From Saprospiraceae bacterium (GTDB taxonomy: Bacteria; Bacteroidota; Bacteroidia; Chitinophagales; Saprospiraceae): a DNA stretch of 64,000 bases. The DNA is taken from NCBI GenBank assembly GCA_019638385.1, contig JAHBTW010000018.1, positions 49,845 through 113,844 of the forward strand, given 5' to 3'. Below the pieces are notes generated by a model. It had not been told where the DNA came from. It was given only the letters and a program-made list of their open reading frames with translations, and did no database searches. Position 1 is the stretch's first letter, and each line of letters begins with the position of its first letter. Shown piece by piece: positions 44,001 to 51,563 of the stretch. The position numbers were made by a program, and so were the translations under genes.

Positions 44001-46293
44001 TATTCAACTGCCCTGCATCGGCAGCGATGGGTTCTATTATTTTAGCGGGATATTGCTTTGTTCCGGCTCCATGTGTTCATCAAGTATAAGCTATCAAATC
44101 GTACCAACTGCAGGCGGCCCTGCTGTTACTGGCGGCGTGCTTACCGGAGGAAATGCTTTCTCGCTGCCGCCTATGCCCTATGTATTATTCCCCAGCGCGG
44201 GCGCATATCAATTGATTCTCAGCGGACAATGCGGAAGCAGCGCCTGCACCTGTATTATTAATTTTACAGTGCCTACCTGTACTTCGTATGTTTATGGAAG
44301 GGTGTATGCCGATATAGATTGCGTTGGTGCGGAGTATACTGATCAACCTACGCTGCCCGGCTGGACGGTCAACGTGTTTGACGCTTTTGGCAATGTAGCA
44401 GGCAGCGTTTTGACAGATGCCGCGGGTGGTTATGCATTCGACAATTTACCGCCGGGCGATTACATTGTACAGGTCGTTCCACTCTTGCCGGGTGGGGGAT
44501 GGACACCCTCTGTACCCGCCAGCGGTATGTACAGCATCACGATTGAGGATCCGGAGCCTATGGACGGGCCGAGAACCTACTCGCTGGATTTTGGTTTCTG
44601 CTCCGTGTGTGATTGCAGCGATATTCAATTCTCAGTGGGCAACTACGACGAATGTTGTTACTATCTGGAGGTACAAAATGGCGGAGCTTTTTGCTTCCCC
44701 GAAATCAATCTAACCTTAAATGCCGGGCAATTCATCTCGGTAGCGCCGAACGGCTGGACGGTCAACCAGTTAGCGCCCGACCACTTGCAACTAATACCGC
44801 CGGGTGGCTTCGTACCCCCCGGACAGAAAGTTCCGGTGCAGTTCTGCGTGTATGGTAATCAGAACCCGCTGTTCAGTTTGAGTACCACCTACACCAGCAA
44901 TGGCCAAGTGGTCAATTGCAGCGCGAGCCTTCAATCTACATGTACCCAGAATTGTTCACTACCTTGCGCAAACAACAGTACCTGGCAAATAATTCAAGGT
45001 CTGCGGATTTTAGCCATGGCAGAGTTTCAAGGAAAACTCATTGTTGCCGGGCGATTTAATCAAATTGGGGCTCAAACGGGATTCAACAATGTTGCAGCGT
45101 GGGACGGGGTATCTTTTTCGCCACTCGGTTCGGGTTTGCCCGGTAATTCTGGAATATACTCTTTGTCTGTGCATAATGGAAAGTTGTACGCAGCAGGTCG
45201 TTTTTCCAATCCGGCAGGTCATATTGCGGTTTGGGACCCTGTTGCTCTGACTTGGTCAGACTTGGACGGAGGTGTGGGAAGTAATATTATCACGAATCCC
45301 ATTGTATATGCACTTCTGAGTACGCCTAATGGTTTGGTAGCAGGCGGACATTTTAGCACGGCAGGCTTGGCCACCCCTCTTTCTAATGTCAGTAGTATCG
45401 CCATTTGGGATGATATTCAAGGGCGATGGACCGATAATCTCGGAGGTGGATTGTCCTTTAATACAGCCTTTGCAGACATCAGAAGCCTCGGCTTATACAT
45501 GGGCGGAATAGTGGCCGGAGGTGCCATTGATATGGCAGGCAGCACCGCTGTCAAAAATATAGCCTACTGGGAAAACCAGGCATGGCACGCATTAGGAGGA
45601 GGCATATTATCCGGTTATGTCCATGCCATTCAGCAATATGGCAATAAGTTGTGTGTGGGTGGTAGTTTTTTCAATGCCTCCAATGTGCCCGGCACAACGG
45701 CCATCGCCTCCTGGAACGGCAGTAGCTGGGAATCTATGGCAGGGGGTGTGCCGTATATCAACAGCAATCCGTACATTAATAGCCTTACAGTGTATAACGG
45801 CAAGTTATACGTTGGAGGGTGGTTTACCCAAATTGGCATTACTCCCGCGAACGCGGTCGCCGAATGGGATGAAGCTAATCACACTTGGTTGTCAACCAAT
45901 CATTTTTCTGAGGAGGTCAGCGCTTTGGCCACATATGAACAGCCGGGCGAGACCTGCACATTATTTTCAGGAAGCATTGGCCCTGTTGAGGGGGTGTTGC
46001 GAAAATGGACCTGCATAGCAACAGATGTGGAGGAAACAACGGACAGACTACCCCTCCGCCTCTACCCCAACCCCACCCCCGGCCAGTTCACCCTCGAACT
46101 ACCCGAACCCGCCGCACCCGGCATGAACATCCGCATCATCGGCCTCACAGGGCAAACGCTACTTGAAAAAGCTGCCGAAACGGGCGCTGCGCGGCAGCTC
46201 TTGGACGCCGGAAGCCTGCCGGCGGGCTTGTACTTTGTGCAGGTGTGGAGCGAGGGCAGGATCGTGGGGGTGGAGAAATTGGTGAAGCAGTGA
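38080..46293 (+). CDS. Giant T9SS-exported multidomain surface protein (2737 aa)
   Basis: Signal peptide (TSVLLFAIFSTPGHA). Regions in order, approximate: N-terminal propeller 27-425; Cys-rich PKD-like module 430-510; HYR-type repeats 510-845 (TATDNCDPNPTITF, TATDNCDPSPVITF, PPTITCPQDVVVTA); jelly-roll-like module 850-1020; second PKD/HYR pair 1030-1200; CxCLGF repeats near 1200-1290, 1320-1430 and 1945-2060; PKD-like 1445-1530; second propeller 1545-1940; SdrD_B-like 2067-2170 (VYADIDCVGAEYTDQPTLPG..GGYAFDNLPPGDYIVQVV); third propeller 2300-2645; type A sorting domain from about 2660 (LYPNPTPGQFTLELP). Likely a surface adhesin or matrix protein. Flanked on both sides by EAD-like genes. Confidence 0.85.
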   Translation: MRTTLHFNTICTSVLLFAIFSTPGHAQFQRQYGTALDEVFTKVIPSGANYYVLGQGEITDGQPARATVSRLNAAGELQWTLSLNISSVWNDAVLTPSGNLLVVGNSLPDDNTSRGIMGLVTAAGAFTWVRSYDLPQRDGFWRIVRNAAPQSAAFPYYVLGSQTDVATSNTDMFLLNLNENGTFNWKKLYSGPIFFTGSKIPRDMEALPNGDLLIAANFDAQGLIMRTDNGGQPFNGVTPDGGFVFEDIALGAGGSVYAVGTGLQNSQQYVMKFDADLLGLWEVILEGMTEMHQILPAGEIYVMAKKGFQECAHRITETGGAPTLDWVKFLDNGFTTTTPAALALNSSGQLVLADGRTPVSGGFGQLCAFISVSGPDLDPCFTSDDASAVLPGNLIYNGPLLPDADFYDVPPSVNLTGSFRNWQQAVACGPPCEASFTVNYVDNCGHVQLVGTATGQQPISYLWSTSHTTPVVDLILPCGPHTFSVTATCADGNISIATQTINITDNIPPTALCAPGQGYELNANCTLPVTVAMIDAGSFDNCQIQSMSVSPSVVQGCGIFPITLTVTDWCGNTSTCATEIQTIEVVPPVIMCPPNITLTCDNDISPATTGMATATDNCDPNPTITFSDGVMGLMPCDGFIQRTWTAMDNCGNVSTCVQIISVIDDVPPMIVCPPNITVACSNAVNPTVTGTATATDNCDPSPVITFADVSSGTMPCDATITRTWTAVDACNNLDTCVQIITVRDTIPPTITCPQDVVVTAFPPYCIRGVYGIQPVLSDNCIFPTLSYTISGATTGSGTGNANGTVFNTGVSTVTYTAMDFCGNTATCSFTVTVECSDEGLCDCQDGDFQGPNLVVNGDFSAGNTGFSSDHTYNATGFLTPGQYGIRNSITIASNPTWACTDHTINSPTGNFLACDYSNLFSNLAAWRTTISAIADQQYIFCAFANNLTTPPNSSNNDPIVQLWISGTGVIASATLGEIPDVWVKISGLWVAPASGTYTIEIRCASTPQLAAGNDFALDDIHFAACSPPQPCEASISVNYIDNCGHVQLTAVGSGLQPFSYQWCSGESTQMIDRILPCGSHDFCVSVTCADGTVVSASTTVVVSDNIPPTITCPQDMTVTALAPDCDVSVHSIHHLGATDNCGTPTVTYAISGATTASGTGDASGTIFSPGTSTITYTATDWCNNTASCSFDVTVECDTCACLGFSGMTFYNFLGLADISVACDSTPVDLPCIGRDALYWFQWQLNCSDPMCMQSTSYVIVPAAGGPPVLSGSIPLGSPPFLNFSYNQLGGAGNYHLILTGTCGTDSCTCVINFTVPECCNCGGFSDMTWRPTQGGFTQFVACGDTLAVPCDQIFFPQVAGMFQCVGTQCPTNQTIQWVLQDPSGAPIQSGPLTFQTNFLLALDPDWFVQPGIYTLTFNGNCGGQMCPPCVLYLESEGCECCDDFDEFCDLVAEGFTVEQNGCTVTVCAPQFNDCHFFTTPPDFGDGSGVANVIVPANGCWTHTYTQSGTYTICTTVFETTGDSICWSKEMCVTVTCDIPTLFQCGMAVNTYQPVSQSLSEKVLSVRDIRDRTGIPTLVNWPALEITHPQWTYGNLGSIFGIAIDKFNNIYVSATAAYVYSWPNTNHYGAAGSGGIYKIDATTGNPSVFVKTSASVGPPTVGVSEMPNDLTGLGNLCYDEPFHQFFVTNMEDGRIYRIDGNTGNVLSTFDPFAPDNNTPGMVCQGERIWGIGIYGNRIYFNRCFGNPSSPNRIHSVGRNPITGDFDYANGTILEITAPSIASTGTFSPISDIEFSSDGKMLLAERSETGSPCVTANPTPTAHESRVLEYVRNSSQIWVPSSNQFQVGDPSYNQSSAGGVDYGYDNIDPILGIFGRCDSMVWATGDALSLSPLEVYGFVGMPATGNIWFNDSWIVDSDMMFSTNPKTLIGDIDIFHCGCPVEADTCVCLGFANLSFSNGSGAGTWSTPVSCNNLTSIQLPCIGSDGFYYFSGILLCSGSMCSSSISYQIVPTAGGPAVTGGVLTGGNAFSLPPMPYVLFPSAGAYQLILSGQCGSSACTCIINFTVPTCTSYVYGRVYADIDCVGAEYTDQPTLPGWTVNVFDAFGNVAGSVLTDAAGGYAFDNLPPGDYIVQVVPLLPGGGWTPSVPASGMYSITIEDPEPMDGPRTYSLDFGFCSVCDCSDIQFSVGNYDECCYYLEVQNGGAFCFPEINLTLNAGQFISVAPNGWTVNQLAPDHLQLIPPGGFVPPGQKVPVQFCVYGNQNPLFSLSTTYTSNGQVVNCSASLQSTCTQNCSLPCANNSTWQIIQGLRILAMAEFQGKLIVAGRFNQIGAQTGFNNVAAWDGVSFSPLGSGLPGNSGIYSLSVHNGKLYAAGRFSNPAGHIAVWDPVALTWSDLDGGVGSNIITNPIVYALLSTPNGLVAGGHFSTAGLATPLSNVSSIAIWDDIQGRWTDNLGGGLSFNTAFADIRSLGLYMGGIVAGGAIDMAGSTAVKNIAYWENQAWHALGGGILSGYVHAIQQYGNKLCVGGSFFNASNVPGTTAIASWNGSSWESMAGGVPYINSNPYINSLTVYNGKLYVGGWFTQIGITPANAVAEWDEANHTWLSTNHFSEEVSALATYEQPGETCTLFSGSIGPVEGVLRKWTCIATDVEETTDRLPLRLYPNPTPGQFTLELPEPAAPGMNIRIIGLTGQTLLEKAAETGAARQLLDAGSLPAGLYFVQVWSEGRIVGVEKLVKQ

Positions 46294-46364
46294 AAATGTC
46301 AGCATCAGAATTCGCAGGATTAGGGAATTTTTAGAATGGCGCGTGGGTGAAACATACTGAAAAC

Positions 46365-46961
46365 ATGAAACTCAAAAGCTTCCTCTCCAACTTGTTCGGC
46401 CCATCCCGGGATCAACTTGAACGCCACGTTGCCTCCCTCATCGCCGAGGGTAAGATCGCGGAAGCGGTACAGATGTTGATGGATGCCGGGTATGCCGAAG
46501 CCGCTGTGCTCAAGGCTCGATGGGATATGCTGCATGCCGAGCAGGAGAAAAGGCACTTGCCCTGGGAAACTTTCAGCATGGAACAAAACCGCATCCTCTA
46601 TGCTCTTCTTGATATGACCAAGCCGCCGGAAGCGCGCGCCAAACCGGAACAGGCAGAGGGCATAGAGCATGGAGCAAAGGGAATCCGAAACCCGAAACAA
46701 GCAGAAGGCACAGGAACCCCGGAACCGCCCAAGCTCTCGCAAGAACAACGCGTTCAACTCCGCCAACTGCTTGAACAGAGTCAATGGCAGCAAGCCTTAG
46801 AATTAGGCAAGGACTGGAGTAATGAATTGATGCTTACTTATGGCCGTTACCAAGGGCTCGAACGCAATTTTAGCCTGGGGTTGCTTACTGAGGCGAATTA
46901 CCAAAATACAAAGAAGCAAATTTTGGATGCTCTGCACTATTTTGCAAGCGAAAACCAATGA
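46365..46961 (+). CDS. Protein with two EAD11-like helical domains (downstream copy)
   Basis: 198 residues, no signal peptide or membrane segment. Helical unit 1 is at about 15-82 (LERHVASLIAEGKIAEAVQM, AVLKARWDMLHAEQEKRHL, QNRILYALLDM). Unit 2 is at about 130-198 (VQLRQLLEQSQWQQALELGK, NELMLTYGRYQGLERNFSLG, KKQILDALHYF). A low-complexity linker rich in Glu, Gly and Pro joins them. Same plan as the 37157 protein though the sequences are diverged. It starts 71 bp after the giant gene with no visible promoter or terminator between, so co-transcription is likely. I chose ATG 46365 over the GTG six codons upstream. Confidence 0.6.
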   Translation: MKLKSFLSNLFGPSRDQLERHVASLIAEGKIAEAVQMLMDAGYAEAAVLKARWDMLHAEQEKRHLPWETFSMEQNRILYALLDMTKPPEARAKPEQAEGIEHGAKGIRNPKQAEGTGTPEPPKLSQEQRVQLRQLLEQSQWQQALELGKDWSNELMLTYGRYQGLERNFSLGLLTEANYQNTKKQILDALHYFASENQ

Positions 46962-47079
46962 CGTACACCCGAACATCATCATGGTACAAAAACAAAGCAT
47001 TTAGCGGAGATAAGCAAGGTTCCCCCGGGTACTTTTTAGTAGTACGAGCTGCCGGATTTCTTTAGCAATTTAAAACCCC

Positions 47080-47087
47080 TACCTTTG
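47080..47087 (+). promoter_or_regulatory. -7 promoter element (TACCTTTG) for the methyltransferase
   Basis: Exact TAnnTTTG match ending only 10 bp before the TTG start codon of the methyltransferase, implying a leader of a few nucleotides or none. Confidence 0.55.
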
Positions 47088-47097
47088 CCCTAAAAAA

Positions 47098-47679
47098 TTG
47101 GGACACATACCTCTTCACCGGCGCTTCCACTTTCTTCGCGAAAGTATCCGCGACCTGCGCTCTACGGGCAGCGTGGCGCCGAGTTCCCGCTTTTTGTGTC
47201 GGGCCATGGTTTCCAAAATTGATCCCGACCAGGCAAATGTGGTAGTCGAACTCGGCCCGGGCGACGGCGTCATTACCCGCTTTCTGCTCGAACGAATGAG
47301 GCCCGATACCCGCCTGTTGCTTTTTGAAGTCAATCATGTTTTTGTAAAAAAAATCCGCGCAGCCTTCGACGACCCGCGGCTCACCATCATTCACGATTCT
47401 GCGGAAAACATGGGCGCTCACTTTCGGGAACAGGGCATCGAAACGGTGGACTACTTCGTGTCGGCCATCCCGTTTATGTCTTTGCCCGAATCGCTTATCG
47501 CGCGCATTACATGTCGTTGCAATGATTGGTTGCGCGCGGGTGGGCGCTTCATCCAGTTTCACTACTCCCCGCTCTTGCTTCCTTTTTATCGCCGGGTATT
47601 CGGTCCGGTCGCCGTGGAGTGGGTACCGTTCAACATTCCGCCGGCTATTGTTATTTCCTGTGAAAAAAGATCATTATGA
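47098..47679 (+). CDS. SAM-dependent methyltransferase, phospholipid N-methyltransferase-like
   Basis: 193 residues. The Rossmann methyltransferase core has VVVELGPGDGVITRFLLE (SAM motif I, E-x-G-P-G-x-G), LLLFEVNHVFV (motif II acidic residue) and VDYFVSAIPFMSLP (motif IV). The N-terminal FLRESIRDLRSTGSVAPSSRFL matches phosphatidylethanolamine N-methyltransferases of the PmtA/rRNA-adenine-methylase-like group. This region must be translated, yet no in-frame ATG precedes it, so TTG 47098 is the best start. Its stop overlaps the next gene (ATGA). Confidence 0.75.
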   Translation: MGHIPLHRRFHFLRESIRDLRSTGSVAPSSRFLCRAMVSKIDPDQANVVVELGPGDGVITRFLLERMRPDTRLLLFEVNHVFVKKIRAAFDDPRLTIIHDSAENMGAHFREQGIETVDYFVSAIPFMSLPESLIARITCRCNDWLRAGGRFIQFHYSPLLLPFYRRVFGPVAVEWVPFNIPPAIVISCEKRSL

Positions 47680-49334
47680 ATACCTGGAGGTTTTTCGCCA
47701 TTCTGGCACTGCTGTGGCCCGCTGCGGCTTATTCCCAAACGCCCATCTACGATACCGGCGGCCCTCTGACGCCCGAACAGGCCGCCTACGATGTCAGGTT
47801 TTACGGCCTCGACATACAGGTGTTTCCCGATGAGCGGCGCATCGAAGGACTATTGCGGGCGGATGTGCAGGTGCTGCATCCCATGTACTGGTTGGTGCTC
47901 GACTTAGATACGCTGCTGGCCGTGAGCGGTACCTGGCAATTGCGGGAGGATGGCGCCCGCGAGCTGCGCCCCTTTCGGCGCGAGGGCGGCAAATTGTGGA
48001 TTGATCTCGGCGCTACGCAGCAGCCGGGGCAAACAGTCGCAGCAGAGGTGGCCTACGGCGGCCATCCCCGAACTGCCGTGCGCGCACCCTGGGACGGCGG
48101 ATTTAGCTGGGCGCGAACACCCTCCGGTGCACACTGGATCGCCACTACCTGCCAGGGCGAAGGGGCCGACATTTGGTGGCCGGTGAAAGATCATGTATCC
48201 GACGAACCAGATTCTATGCGGCTGAGGGTGCGCGTACCCGATCCTTTGGTAGCGGCCTGCAACGGGCGCTTGCGCAAATCCGAACAACACGCAAACGGCA
48301 CTACGACCTACCACTGGTTTATTTCCAATCCGATCAATGTATATAATGTGGCGCTGAACATCGCGCCCTACCGAGCCATAGAAGGCAGTATGGATTGCGT
48401 GACCGGCGAACAATACCCGGTCGTGTTTTACGTCTTGCCGGAAGATTATGAAAAGGGGCAAAAGTTTTTCCCGGAAATACTCGAACACCTGCGGTTTTTT
48501 GAAAAACTGCTGGGGCCGTACCCCTTCCGGGCCGACAAATACGGCGTGGCACAAACGCCTCACCTCGGCATGGAACACCAAAGCATCATTGCCTACGGCG
48601 CCAATTTCAACAACGGCGCCATGACCGGCGGCAAGGACTGGGGCTTTGATGCGCTGCATCAACACGAGCTGGCGCACGAATGGTGGGGCAACTTAGTGAC
48701 CAACTCCGACTGGCGTGATATGTGGCTGCACGAAGGATTCGGCACATACATGCAGCCGCTGTATGCGGAGCAACTTGCCGGAAAAGAGCGCTACCGCGAG
48801 TACATGCGCAATATGCGTTTCTTTCCTAATCGTATGCCCGTAGCGCCCCGCGCTTCCCAAACCGGCAAGGAGATATATCGCGCCCCCATCTACAACAAAG
48901 GCGCCTGGGTGCTGCATACCCTGCGTTTCCTCATGGGCGAGGAGCCGTTTTTTCGCGCGCTGCGCCGCATGGCGTATCCCGATCCGGCCATGGAAAAAAT
49001 CACCGACGGCCGTCAAACGCGCTTCGCCACCACCGACGACTTTCTCCGCATTTGCGAAGCGGAGTCGGGCATGCAACTCGACTGGTTCCTTGAAGCATAC
49101 CTTCGACAAGCCGCCCTGCCGAAGCTCTATTCCAAAATTGAAAACCAAACGCTGAGCCTGCGCTGGGAATCGTCTGCGCCGGACATGCCTTTCCCCATGC
49201 CGGTAGAAGTGGAAATCGGAAAAGAACGGAAGCGCCTGCAAATACCCGCATCGGGGCTGGTTGTTCCGTTGGGCAAAAACGACAAACCGGTAGTGGACCC
49301 GGACGGGTGGCTGTTGTTTGAGATTGGGCGATAA
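47676..49334 (+). CDS. M1-family zinc aminopeptidase-like metallopeptidase
   Basis: 552 residues, exported (FFAILALLWPAAAYSQ). The N-terminal beta-sandwich (about 35-230) is followed by a thermolysin-like domain. This has the LGMEHQSIIAYG block (a GAMEN-like exopeptidase loop), the zinc site H330-E-L-A-H334 and the third ligand E353 in LHEGFGTYMQPLY. It lacks the long C-terminal helical domain of PepN, ending instead in a short beta domain. Likely periplasmic or surface aminopeptidase. Start overlaps the preceding stop by 4 bp. Confidence 0.9.
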   Translation: MNTWRFFAILALLWPAAAYSQTPIYDTGGPLTPEQAAYDVRFYGLDIQVFPDERRIEGLLRADVQVLHPMYWLVLDLDTLLAVSGTWQLREDGARELRPFRREGGKLWIDLGATQQPGQTVAAEVAYGGHPRTAVRAPWDGGFSWARTPSGAHWIATTCQGEGADIWWPVKDHVSDEPDSMRLRVRVPDPLVAACNGRLRKSEQHANGTTTYHWFISNPINVYNVALNIAPYRAIEGSMDCVTGEQYPVVFYVLPEDYEKGQKFFPEILEHLRFFEKLLGPYPFRADKYGVAQTPHLGMEHQSIIAYGANFNNGAMTGGKDWGFDALHQHELAHEWWGNLVTNSDWRDMWLHEGFGTYMQPLYAEQLAGKERYREYMRNMRFFPNRMPVAPRASQTGKEIYRAPIYNKGAWVLHTLRFLMGEEPFFRALRRMAYPDPAMEKITDGRQTRFATTDDFLRICEAESGMQLDWFLEAYLRQAALPKLYSKIENQTLSLRWESSAPDMPFPMPVEVEIGKERKRLQIPASGLVVPLGKNDKPVVDPDGWLLFEIGR

Positions 49335-49355
49335 AACATAAAACACATCAACACC

Positions 49356-49925
49356 ATGCCGACCTCCTACTTAGAAAGTGTCAAAAAACAATTGGAGTAT
49401 TACAAAATGCTCGGCGAAAAGACCTTCGCACAATTGCCCGAAGAGGCGCTCTTTCAGCGGCCCGGCCCCGAAAGCAACAGTATTGCCGTCATCGTGCAAC
49501 ACCTGTGGGGCAACATGTTGTCGCGCTGGACGGACTTCCTCAGCACCGACGGAGAAAAGGAATGGCGCCTCCGCGATGCCGAGTTTGAAGACGGCCTTGC
49601 TACCCGGGACGAGATGATGGCTCGATGGGACGAAGGGTGGGAATGCCTCTTCGCCGCGCTGACCTCGCTTACGGAAGCCGATCTGGACCGGACGGTTTAT
49701 ATTCGCAATCAGGGGCATACCGTTATGGAAGCCATTAACCGGCAATTGGCGCACTACCCCTACCATGTGGGCCAGATCGTATATCTCGGCAAAATGGCCA
49801 AGGATGCTGCCTGGGAGTCGCTGTCCATTCCCCGAAACCGCTCGGAAGCCTACAATGCCGATAAATTTGCGCAGCCCAAACAGAAAGGACATTTCACCGA
49901 TGAGTTTCTCCGCCCGGAGCCATGA
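49356..49925 (+). CDS. DinB/DUF1572-like four-helix protein
   Basis: 189 residues, all helical: YLESVKKQLEYYKMLGEKTFAQL opening, VQHLWGNMLSRWTDF with one His, and RQLAHYPYHVGQIVYL with two more, the three-His metal site of DinB-like proteins. Related proteins include thiol S-transferases, but this one's activity is unknown. It overlaps the next glycosyltransferase start by 4 bp (ATGA), so the genes are probably coupled. Confidence 0.75.
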   Translation: MPTSYLESVKKQLEYYKMLGEKTFAQLPEEALFQRPGPESNSIAVIVQHLWGNMLSRWTDFLSTDGEKEWRLRDAEFEDGLATRDEMMARWDEGWECLFAALTSLTEADLDRTVYIRNQGHTVMEAINRQLAHYPYHVGQIVYLGKMAKDAAWESLSIPRNRSEAYNADKFAQPKQKGHFTDEFLRPEP

Positions 49926-50935
49926 GCGCGCCTGTGGCGGGCATCAGCGTAATACTGCCTTTTTACCGGCACGGCCGGGAATTGGAGGACGCCATTGAGA
50001 GCATCGCGGCGCAAACGCATAGCGAGTGGGAATTGCTCTTAGTGGCCAATAATCCCAACCCCGAAGCATTGGACATAGTAGAACGTCGGGCGAAACAGGA
50101 CAGCCGAATCACCCTGCTGCACGAACCCCGGCAAGGCATTGCCCACGCGCTGAATCTTGGCCTCCATCACAGTGCATATCCTTTCATCGCCCGCATGGAC
50201 GGCGACGACAGCAGCGCGCCGGAGCGATTGGAGCGCCAACTCGCCTTCTTGCAGCAGCATCCCGAAATTGGCGTAGTAGCCTGCCGCACCCGGTTTGAGC
50301 CGGCAGGAGAAGATGCGGAGGGGTTCGCCCGGTTTGTAGCCTGGCAAAACGCCATTATCAGCCCGGAGCAACATGCGCTGTACCGCTTTGTGGAGTCGCC
50401 GGTGGCGCATCCGAGCGTATTGTTTCGCAAAAGCTTAGTGGAACAATGGGGCGGCTACGATACAGGTCCCGTACCGGAAGATTACGAACTCTGGTTGCGA
50501 TGGATGGACAAGGGCACGGCATTTCACAAGCTCCCGGAGGTACTGCTCAACTGGCGCGACGGCACTCAACGCCTCAGCCGCACGCATCCGCACTACTCGC
50601 AGGAAGCCTTTTGGGAGGTAAAAAGCCGGTATCTGGCCTCCTGGCTACATCGGCACGTTTCCCCCGGCCGCAAGATCGTGGTGTGCGGAGCGAGCAGCAC
50701 CGGCCGGCTGCGTGGCGCCCTGTTGGAAAAAGCAGGTATCCCGATATACGGCTACACCGACGTAAAAAAACGAACACTTCTCCACGACCGATTCGTGCCT
50801 TTGGAATCCATCACAGCGCCCGGCCCCTGGTTTTTGATCAATGCCATCTCCAAGCGGGGCGTGGGCGAGGCCGTAGCAGCGCATTTCGGCGGTATGGGCT
50901 TTAGGGAAGGAGTGGATTTTTTGAGAGCGGGATAG
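49922..50935 (+). CDS. Family 2 glycosyltransferase with C-terminal Rossmann-like domain
   Basis: 337 residues. GT-A fold (1-235): VILPFYRHGRELEDAIESIAAQ, FIARMDGDDSSAPERL with the D-x-D metal site, and PVPEDYELWLRW with the acceptor-side acidic residues. A linker leads to a separate domain (about 240-337) beginning KIVVCGASSTGRLRGALLEKA, with a glycine-rich loop like that of nucleotide-binding domains. No membrane segment. Probably adds a sugar to a surface polysaccharide; donor unknown. Confidence 0.82.
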   Translation: MSAPVAGISVILPFYRHGRELEDAIESIAAQTHSEWELLLVANNPNPEALDIVERRAKQDSRITLLHEPRQGIAHALNLGLHHSAYPFIARMDGDDSSAPERLERQLAFLQQHPEIGVVACRTRFEPAGEDAEGFARFVAWQNAIISPEQHALYRFVESPVAHPSVLFRKSLVEQWGGYDTGPVPEDYELWLRWMDKGTAFHKLPEVLLNWRDGTQRLSRTHPHYSQEAFWEVKSRYLASWLHRHVSPGRKIVVCGASSTGRLRGALLEKAGIPIYGYTDVKKRTLLHDRFVPLESITAPGPWFLINAISKRGVGEAVAAHFGGMGFREGVDFLRAG

Positions 50936-50954
50936 AGCAGATGGAGCGAAGCGA

Positions 50955-50993
50955 CATCCCGATAGCCTGTCCCGATGAGGAACGAAATCGGGA
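50955..50993. repeat. Short CCCGAT palindromic repeat element
   Basis: CATCCCGAT is followed by TCCCGAT (50970-50976) and its reverse complement ATCGGGA (50987-50993) with a 10-nt loop. It resembles small dispersed palindromic elements in Bacteroidota intergenic DNA. Confidence 0.45.
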
Positions 50994-51046
50994 AGGAACG
51001 AATCGGTAGAGCATATAGGCGGTGTGCTGTGGAGTGTTTTCACAGC

Positions 51047-51067
51047 TTTGAACCACTCTGGTTCAAA
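51047..51067. promoter_or_regulatory. Palindromic operator upstream of the antitoxin gene
   Basis: TTTGAACCA-CTC-TGGTTCAAA is a perfect 9+3+9 inverted repeat ending 30 bp before the antitoxin start codon. Its place and symmetry fit an autoregulatory site for the ribbon-helix-helix-like antitoxin. Confidence 0.6.
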
Positions 51068-51096
51068 AGTGGTTAATTGCTACAAAGTCGTTCATT

Positions 51097-51348
51097 ATGA
51101 AGTCCTTGACCATCCATAACATAGAGCCTGAAGTAGGCAATGCCATTGAGCAAATTGCTCAACACACCGGATTGAGCCAAAATAAGGTAATTAAAAGACT
51201 GTTGAGAAAAGCGCTTGGGTTGGAGGAGACAAAGCCGGCGCGCCAGGATTTTTCCGCATTTTGCGGCCTGTGGTCGGAAGAGGAAGCAATGCTTTTTGAG
51301 GAGGCAATTCGTCCCTTTGAACAAATAGATGAAGACCTCTGGAAATGA
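51097..51348 (+). CDS. VapB-type antitoxin, ribbon-helix-helix-like
   Basis: 83 residues. The N-terminal SLTIHNIEPEVGNAIEQIA strand-helix and the second helix (SQNKVIKRLLRKALGL) make a ribbon-helix-helix-like DNA-binding unit. The acidic C-terminus (SEEEAMLFEEAIRPFEQIDEDLW) is the usual toxin-binding tail. It overlaps the toxin remnant by 4 bp (ATGA) and has a palindromic operator upstream. Confidence 0.8.
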   Translation: MKSLTIHNIEPEVGNAIEQIAQHTGLSQNKVIKRLLRKALGLEETKPARQDFSAFCGLWSEEEAMLFEEAIRPFEQIDEDLWK

Positions 51349-51563
51349 AAACCATTGTATTAGACACCCAAAAAAGACATTTCCCTAATAATGAAACTGT
51401 TGATGTTTTTAGCACCCTGTTTCTTGCTTTAAAAAAAGCGGGAAAACCGATCCCCGTCCATGACATTTGGATCGCAGCCACTGCGATTGAATCAGCAGGC
51501 GTTCTCATTACTTACGACAAACATTTTTCGGCCATTACAGGACTGCGAATTTGGAACGCATGA
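51345..51563 (+). pseudogene. VapC-type PIN toxin with internal deletion
   Basis: 72 residues where PIN toxins have about 130. It opens MKTIVLDT with the first active-site Asp, then jumps to the C-terminal half: LALKKAGKPIPVHDIWIAATAIES..GVLITYDKHFSAITGL, which carries the D-x-W-I-A-A-T and final Asp motifs. The missing middle normally holds the conserved Glu and two helices. The reading frame is kept through the deletion. Probably inactive as a nuclease, but it may still bind the antitoxin. Its stop overlaps the next gene start. Confidence 0.75.
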
